The notes under the pieces were generated by a model. It did not search any database. It was given only the letters and a program-made list of their open reading frames with translations, and was not told where the DNA came from. A DNA stretch of 64,000 nucleotides from Mycobacterium sp. NBC_00419 (lineage in GTDB: Bacteria > Actinomycetota > Actinomycetes > Mycobacteriales > Mycobacteriaceae): NCBI RefSeq assembly GCF_036023875.1, contig NZ_CP107931.1, positions 2,790,001 through 2,854,000 on the forward strand, given 5' to 3'. Each line of letters starts with the position of its first letter. The first letter of the stretch is position 1. Shown one piece after another: positions 59,484 to 64,000 of this stretch. Both the position numbers and the translations under genes were made by a program.

Positions 59484-60314
59484 CTACTTCATCGAGCCCG
59501 GCCGAAACGACTCCACCGGGTTCACCACCGCCACCGCCATCGAGTTGCCGATCGGGCCGTACTCGTCGAATAGGGCGGCCGTTCCGGAGGCGATGCCATC
59601 GTGACTGGTGTGCACCACCGCAGCCATCCCGATGTTAGGCCCCTTGGGCAGTCGGGTCAGGCTCAGCGTGTAGTCGACGTTGATGTACTGCAATCCCTGT
59701 GTGCCCCAATGGGTCAGCGCACTGGTGGCGTCGGCGGCCATGGTCGCCTCGACGAACGGGCTGATCGTCTCGCCGGCGACGAGAACGCGGCGCTGGCTTA
59801 TCCACATGTACTTCGGCCCACCTGTGTGCCATTCGGCGAAACCGATCTCGCCGCTGGAACCCTCCCCGCCGTATCCCCAGACGAACATCGGTAGGTCGTC
59901 AGGAAGCGGGCCCGGATCAGACGGCATCGGCGGCATCTGGATGTCGGAGGACCAAATGTCACCGATGTGGCTGTCACCGGGGCGCAGGAAGACGGCGCCG
60001 GCGCGCGCGACCACCACGTCGTTCTGCACCACCTCAGCGTCGATGAGCCGGATCCGGCGGCCCTCGCGCCGCACCGATGCCCGGACTTGCAGTGGCGCGA
60101 TCACCGTGGGGCGCAGCAGGTCGACGGTGACGCGGGCGGGCTGGAACCCGTCGCTGTGCCCGGCGTTCTCCAGGGCGCGGGCCAGAATCCCTCCGACGAC
60201 GTGGCCGCTGATCGCCGGCCCCCACGGACCCTTACTCACGGGGTCGGGAAGTAAGACGTCGCCGTCGAGCACGAAGTACGCCAGCGACGAGCTGGTCCTG
60301 CCGGATTCCGCCAC
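59484..60314 (-). CDS. TesB-like acyl-CoA thioesterase family protein
   Basis: 276 residues with a double hot-dog plan: GPWGPAISGHVVGGILARAL, FQPARVTVDLLRPTVIAPLQ in the first half and HWGTQGLQYINVDYTLSLTR, HTSHDGIASGTAALFDEYGP in the second. The GTG at 60314 is chosen from the domain start; the frame runs upstream to 60482 over the GNAT gene. Thioester substrate unknown. Confidence 0.85.
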   Translation of the reverse strand: MAESGRTSSSLAYFVLDGDVLLPDPVSKGPWGPAISGHVVGGILARALENAGHSDGFQPARVTVDLLRPTVIAPLQVRASVRREGRRIRLIDAEVVQNDVVVARAGAVFLRPGDSHIGDIWSSDIQMPPMPSDPGPLPDDLPMFVWGYGGEGSSGEIGFAEWHTGGPKYMWISQRRVLVAGETISPFVEATMAADATSALTHWGTQGLQYINVDYTLSLTRLPKGPNIGMAAVVHTSHDGIASGTAALFDEYGPIGNSMAVAVVNPVESFRPGSMK

Positions 60315-60342
60315 GAGGTCACACGATAGCGGCGGCGTCCTG

Positions 60343-60687
60343 TCAGCCGGTGTGCACCGCCTGGCGGAGGTACTGCTCGACATCGTCGGTGACCGGGTCG
60401 ACGACGGCGTTGAAGTCGTGGTGCTTGTCCAGGAAGCTGGCGACCAACGGGCATACGGCCACGATGTGCAGCCCGGCGGCACGCGTCTGGGCCAGTGCCT
60501 CGGCGACCAGAATGGTGGCCAGCCCGCGGCCCTCGTAGGCGTCGGCGACCTCGGTGTGGTGGAAGATCCGCTGGTTACCCCGTTCGACGAATGCCGCCAG
60601 GCCGACCTGCTGGTCGTCGACGGAGATGACGAACTGATCCGGGCCGGCGGTGACGGTGGTGGGGGCGCCGGTCTTGTCGGTGGTCAT
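60343..60687 (-). CDS. Small GNAT N-acetyltransferase (COG2388/YjdJ type)
   Basis: 114 residues. The compact GNAT fold has VGLAAFVERGNQRIFHHTEV, then YEGRGLATILVAEALAQTRA with the acetyl-CoA loop (E-G-R-G-L-A), and VCPLVASFLDKHHDFNAVVD. The ATG at 60687 follows AGGAG by 6 bases. Substrate unknown. The stop is 28 bases upstream of the thioesterase start. Confidence 0.9.
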   Translation of the reverse strand: MTTDKTGAPTTVTAGPDQFVISVDDQQVGLAAFVERGNQRIFHHTEVADAYEGRGLATILVAEALAQTRAAGLHIVAVCPLVASFLDKHHDFNAVVDPVTDDVEQYLRQAVHTG

Positions 60688-60694
60688 GGTGCTC

Positions 60695-61663
60695 CTAACG
60701 GTGGTTGCGGCGGGGCCGCAGGCGGATGGCCGGAAGCGGGGGGGCCGGCAATCGGTCGACCGAACCGGAGTACCCACTGACGGTGCCGAACCGTGCATCG
60801 CCGTCTTGCCAGAGCCGGCGGTACTCGACGATCTCGTCGTGGTCGCGTGCCACGAAGTTCCACCACATCAGCAGTTCTTCGCGCAGCGGCGGCCCGCCGA
60901 GCAGCAGCAGCCGCGCCGACTGCCCCGCCGGGTTGTGCAGTCGCAACGCGGTCGAACCGGGGCTCAGGTAGGCGAGTTCGCCGGCTGCCAGCCGTCGGCC
61001 CGCGACCTCCACGACGCCCTGGTCGAGAAGGACGCCATGCTCGAAGGCGGGGTCGACGTCGAGGTCGACGTGTGCCCCCGCGGGGAGGTCCAGCTGCGCA
61101 CCGAGCAGCGGGGTGAACGTGTGCACCGGTGAGCGCTGGCCGGCCAGCGCGCCCAGGAACACCCGAATGGTTGCCCCGGATAGTGAAACCGGCTCCGGCA
61201 CATAGTGTTCGAAGTCGCGTGCGGTAGCGCGGTCGGAGTCCGGCAATGCCACCCACAGCTGTGCGCCGTGCAGCACGGTGGTGTCCGGCGTCGACACCTC
61301 GGAGTGGCAGATGCCCGCGCCGGCGGTCATCAGGTTCAACTCCCCGGCGCGCACCAGCTGGTGCACGCCTGCGCTGTCGCGATGCTCGATCTCGCCGCGG
61401 AACAGCCAGCTCACCGTCTGCAGCCCGGTGTGCGGGTGTGGCGGCACGTCCATGCCCGGTCCGTCGCGAAGGTCCTGCGGTCCGTAATGGTCGGCGAAGC
61501 ACCAGGCCCCGATCAGCGAGCGCTCCCGCTGCGGCAACGTGCGCCGCACCGTGATCGCACGCGGGCCACCGAGCGGTACCTCGCGCGGTTCCAGCACCTC
61601 CACACCGTCGAAGCCCGTTGAACGGCAAGGTACTTCACGTGGAGCAGGCTCGAGGTTGCTCAC
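60695..61663 (-). CDS. Pirin-family protein
   Basis: 322 residues of the bicupin pirin family. Metal ligands are visible in DVPPHPHTGLQTVSWLFRGE and ICHSEVSTPD; the second cupin has GAHVDLDVDPAFEHGVLLDQ and a long C-terminal helix RDHDEIVEYRRLWQDGDARF. Pirins can be quercetinases or redox-sensing regulators (family knowledge). The GTG at 61663 is used. It ends 7 bases before the GNAT start, in the same direction. Confidence 0.92.
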   Translation of the reverse strand: MSNLEPAPREVPCRSTGFDGVEVLEPREVPLGGPRAITVRRTLPQRERSLIGAWCFADHYGPQDLRDGPGMDVPPHPHTGLQTVSWLFRGEIEHRDSAGVHQLVRAGELNLMTAGAGICHSEVSTPDTTVLHGAQLWVALPDSDRATARDFEHYVPEPVSLSGATIRVFLGALAGQRSPVHTFTPLLGAQLDLPAGAHVDLDVDPAFEHGVLLDQGVVEVAGRRLAAGELAYLSPGSTALRLHNPAGQSARLLLLGGPPLREELLMWWNFVARDHDEIVEYRRLWQDGDARFGTVSGYSGSVDRLPAPPLPAIRLRPRRNHR

Positions 61664-61693
61664 CCCTGCGAGCCTACCCGCCGCCGGCCTACC

Positions 61694-62119
61694 TCACGCG
61701 GCCAGCGGCTGCGTCATCGCCGAGCGGATCAGGTCGAAATCGTGTTGCTCGATCCGGAAGACGCCGAAGCGGAACTTGTAGCCCCAGCGCTGCGGATCGA
61801 CGACGAACTCCAGTTGATCCAGCAGCGGCCGGATCGGAGTGGCCGTGCACGGCACGAACTCCATGGCGCGCCGCCACGGCTGGAAGTCGGCCGACACCCG
61901 CACCTGGAAAGGTTCGTCGTCGGCGACCCGCCCGATTGCGGTGAACGCCTGCAACGGCTCACCGCCGGAGAATGCGGTCTTGGGCGAATAGAAGATGATC
62001 CAGTCGCCGCGGTCCATCCTGTGCAGCATGTGGGGTTTGCCGTGGTTGGCCTGAGTGAAACCGCCTGCGACTCCGCGCTGCACATGGTCGGCGCTGACGG
62101 TGTTGATCCAGTACGTCAT
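61694..62119 (-). CDS. EVE-domain protein
   Basis: 141 residues forming a complete EVE domain: MTYWINTVSADHVQRGVAGG, HGKPHMLHRMDRGDWIIFYS, LQAFTAIGRVADDEPFQV and FRFGVFRIEQHDFDLIRSAM. EVE/PUA-like domains bind modified bases, and stand-alone members are common in bacteria. Function here unknown; it lies 30 bases from the pirin gene in the same orientation. Confidence 0.93.
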   Translation of the reverse strand: MTYWINTVSADHVQRGVAGGFTQANHGKPHMLHRMDRGDWIIFYSPKTAFSGGEPLQAFTAIGRVADDEPFQVRVSADFQPWRRAMEFVPCTATPIRPLLDQLEFVVDPQRWGYKFRFGVFRIEQHDFDLIRSAMTQPLAA

Positions 62120-62150
62120 GGCGCGACCCTAGAACCGGGGTCTGACAGGT

Positions 62151-62447
62151 TCAGTCCGCGCGGGCGTCCGCCGACGGACCGCCGTCGTCGGCGGAGATGT
62201 CCGGGGAGAACATGTCGGGACTCAACCGCGCAGGCACCCTGTCGGTGGGCTCGTCGACGTCGGCCGGCGCCGGGTCTGCCGTGCCGCCGGCATGGTGTCG
62301 GTGGTCAGCGCGCCAGTCCCGCACCAGAAAGACAATGCCGACCACTGCCAGCGCGATGACGGCGAGAGCGAGCCAGGTGCTGTCGGTCAGGAGGGCGATG
62401 ACCAGCGCCAGCAGCCCTGCCAGGGCGAGAACCACCGCAAGCTTCAT
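62151..62447 (-). CDS. Small membrane protein, unknown
   Basis: 98 residues. Two closely spaced hydrophobic stretches (LAVVLALAGLLALVIALLTD, WLALAVIALAVVGIVFLVRD) at residues 3-43, then an acidic, His/Pro-rich soluble tail. No domain recognised. The ATG lies at 62447. Confidence 0.7.
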   Translation of the reverse strand: MKLAVVLALAGLLALVIALLTDSTWLALAVIALAVVGIVFLVRDWRADHRHHAGGTADPAPADVDEPTDRVPARLSPDMFSPDISADDGGPSADARAD

Positions 62448-62553
62448 TGACCGCCCTCCGTCGACACCGTCGTCACAGTTTCTATCGCGTACCCGCTTTC
62501 AGAACGCGAACCACCGCGTCCGGCGCGTCACCGTGTCACTGCTCGGACCCTGA

Positions 62554-62575
62554 ACACCAGGGAAATCCCTGGTGT
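62554..62575. promoter_or_regulatory. 22-base inverted repeat before the 62608 gene
   Basis: ACACCAGGGA-AA-TCCCTGGTGT, perfect 10-base arms with a 2-base centre, in the gap between divergent genes, 32 bases before the GTG at 62608. With so short a centre it is more like an operator than a terminator. Confidence 0.65.
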
Positions 62576-62607
62576 GCGGCGTTTACCTGGAGGATTAGCG
62601 TGGCCGA

Positions 62608-62919
62608 GTGAGCGTTCCTGACGGGCCAGCCCGTCGATTTCTGGTCGAGTGGTACTCGTCGGCGCTGGTGCACACGTCGCTGGCCGAACTCGCCGGGCGG
62701 TTGGCCCACAGCGCGGCGGGTGCGCGTACCCGTGGCACCGGGGTTTCGGTGGTGCTGACGGTCGCAGTTCCGGACGACGAAATGGTGTTCGGGGTGTTTC
62801 GCGCGGAGACCGCCGATGACGTCGGGCGCGTCTGTCAGGAAGCCGGCTGTCCTGTCGATCGAATCACCGGCGGCGTGACGAGTTATGTCCTCGCTGAGGA
62901 TGATCCGCTCTCCGGCTGA
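62608..62919 (+). CDS. Conserved-looking small protein, unknown (DUF4242-like?)
   Basis: 103 residues: FLVEWYSSALVHTSLAELAG, a Gly/Arg loop, then VSVVLTVAVPDDEMVFGVFR and VCQEAGCPVDRITGGVTSYV. The pattern of a two-strand, helix, two-strand ferredoxin-like small protein recalls DUF4242, but I am not sure. GTG start with GGAGG 14 bases upstream. Its end overlaps the convergent LuxR gene by 37 bases. Confidence 0.6.
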   Translation: MSVPDGPARRFLVEWYSSALVHTSLAELAGRLAHSAAGARTRGTGVSVVLTVAVPDDEMVFGVFRAETADDVGRVCQEAGCPVDRITGGVTSYVLAEDDPLSG

Positions 62920-64000
62920 CCATTGGTGGTGCGGAGGTGTTCGTTGAGTTGGGTGCGGGAGCGGATGCCGAGTTTGCGGTAGGCGTTGGACAGGTACATT
63001 TCGACGGTTTTTGCCGACAGGTAGAGGATGGCAGCGATCTCTTTGTTGCTGAGTCCGGCGGCGGCGTGCTCGGCGACGCGGCGTTCGGCTTCGGTGAGGA
63101 TGGCCCCGGTGGAGCGGGTTGCCAACCGGTCAAGTTCGCGGTGGGCCCGCGCGGCCCATAACGGGCTGCCGATGTGGTCGAAGGTGGTCGCGGCCTCGTT
63201 CAGGGCGTGGTGGGCCAGTTGGGGGCGCCGGCGCCGCCGCTGAAGTTGGCCGAGCAACAGTTGAGTGCGGGCTCGTTCGAAGGGCATGGGCAGGCGCTCG
63301 TGGTGGGTCATGGCGGTCTCGGCATGGGCGGCGGCGGCGTCGAGGTCGCCGGTCGCGGCCAGGATGAGGGCTCGGCAGCGGGCGCCGACAGCCAGCATCC
63401 AGGGACGATCCAATCGGGCGCCGTTGGTCTCCAGTGCGGCCACCAAGGCTTCGGCCTCCGCGATTCGGCCCAATGCCGTCAAAGCCTCCACCGCATCCGG
63501 AAGATAGGCGCCGGCCATGATCTCGGTTTCATGGGCGGCGTCGAAAAACTCCAACAGGGGTGAAAGTGTCTGCAGCGCATCGGCGTACAGACCTTCTGAC
63601 ACTTGGACGAAAGCCAGGCTGGACAGTGGAGATCGGATGAGGTACCAGGATCCGGCCACAGTCGCGGATGCGATGGCCTGATCGGCTGCGCTCCGGGTCT
63701 GCTCGGCGCGCCCCAGATACGCGGCGGCGGCAGCCACCGCGGTGTAGGCGGTGATGAGGGGCAGGCGGCCGCCGAGCTGCTCGGCCCGTTCCACTGCTTC
63801 GCCGGCGGTCTTCAGCGCGTCGGTGTAGCGGCCCAGGTGCACCTCGATCATCGTGAGTTGCTCTGCGGCCCAGACCACGTCGACTTCGTTGCCGCGCTCC
63901 GCACATCTGTGAGCTATCGCTTCCATCGCCGTGTGTGCCTCCTGCAGGCGACCCGTCCACGCGAGGTTCATCGCCAACACCGCTGAGGGCTGCACGGTGG
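62883..64000 (-). CDS. LuxR-family regulator with TPR-like domain (partial, N-terminus beyond right edge)
   Basis: At least 372 residues are inside; the frame stays open to the window edge, so the gene begins beyond it. The visible part has about 280 residues of TPR-like helical repeats (AYTAVAAAAAYLGRAEQTRS, LLEFFDAAHETEIMAGAYLP) and a C-terminal LuxR HTH (LTEAERRVAEHAAAGLSNKE, YLSAKTVEMYLSNAYRKLG). This is the MalT/LAL-type plan, so a P-loop ATPase is expected upstream, outside the window. Confidence 0.85.
   Translation of the reverse strand, partial: TVQPSAVLAMNLAWTGRLQEAHTAMEAIAHRCAERGNEVDVVWAAEQLTMIEVHLGRYTDALKTAGEAVERAEQLGGRLPLITAYTAVAAAAAYLGRAEQTRSAADQAIASATVAGSWYLIRSPLSSLAFVQVSEGLYADALQTLSPLLEFFDAAHETEIMAGAYLPDAVEALTALGRIAEAEALVAALETNGARLDRPWMLAVGARCRALILAATGDLDAAAAHAETAMTHHERLPMPFERARTQLLLGQLQRRRRRPQLAHHALNEAATTFDHIGSPLWAARAHRELDRLATRSTGAILTEAERRVAEHAAAGLSNKEIAAILYLSAKTVEMYLSNAYRKLGIRSRTQLNEHLRTTNGQPESGSSSART

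Overview
The window is the replication-origin region of a high-GC actinobacterium, almost certainly a fast-growing Mycobacterium (Mycolicibacterium type). Positions 1-35610 follow the conserved mycobacterial origin order: cwlM end, an Rv3916c-like gene, parB-parA-gidB-jag-yidC-yidD-rnpA-rpmH on the minus strand; then dnaA-oriC-dnaN-gnd-recF-dciA-gyrB-gyrA-Rv0007-like and tRNA-Ile/tRNA-Ala on the plus strand; then cwsA, ppiA, an Rv0010c-like gene, crgA, an Rv0012-like gene, trpG/pabA, and the minus-strand growth and division operon fhaA-fhaB-pstP-rodA-pbpA-pknA-pknB, ending at tRNA-Leu. A gnd gene between dnaN and recF is, from memory, a mark of fast growers such as M. smegmatis and is absent in M. 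tuberculosis.

Two genes interrupt this core between tRNA-Ala and cwsA: a secreted protein with a Cadherin/VCBS-like domain and a C-terminal part resembling aerolysin/ETX-type beta pore-forming proteins, and an iron-sulfur L-serine dehydratase. Regulatory sequence in the core includes two perfect parS sites embedded in the parA and gidB reading frames, DnaA boxes on both sides of dnaA, an isolated perfect DnaA box near 23.66 kb, and a 35-bp tandem duplication between pbpA and pknA that forms a relay of two 12-codon mini-ORFs joined by ATGA overlaps.

From 35.6 kb the window becomes accessory. Next to tRNA-Leu lie a 13E12/DUF222 HNH protein with a near-consensus LexA (SOS) box, a DUF1778-GNAT toxin-antitoxin pair with a perfect operator palindrome, and a large protein joining a PD-(D/E)xK-like N-terminus to a DUF2075-type helicase/ATPase. 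This cluster looks like an acquired stress or defence cassette.

From 40.3 kb come a TetR-mmpS-mmpL lipid/siderophore-type export locus, a phytanoyl-CoA dioxygenase-like enzyme, a beta-lactamase-fold hydrolase, a SpoIIM-like membrane protein, several small stress or metabolic genes, a GAF-LuxR regulator, a FAD oxidoreductase followed by a nitrilase-fold protein lacking the catalytic cysteine, and a divergent TetR controlling an amide-catabolic operon (nitrilase, amidohydrolase, APC permease). The right end carries a cyclase-family hydrolase, thioesterase, GNAT, pirin, EVE protein and the 3' part of a LuxR regulator running off the window.

No insertion sequence, CRISPR array or rRNA gene was seen. 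Start codons were adjusted by Shine-Dalgarno position, ATGA/GTGA overlaps and remembered M. tuberculosis homologues; no database search was possible.
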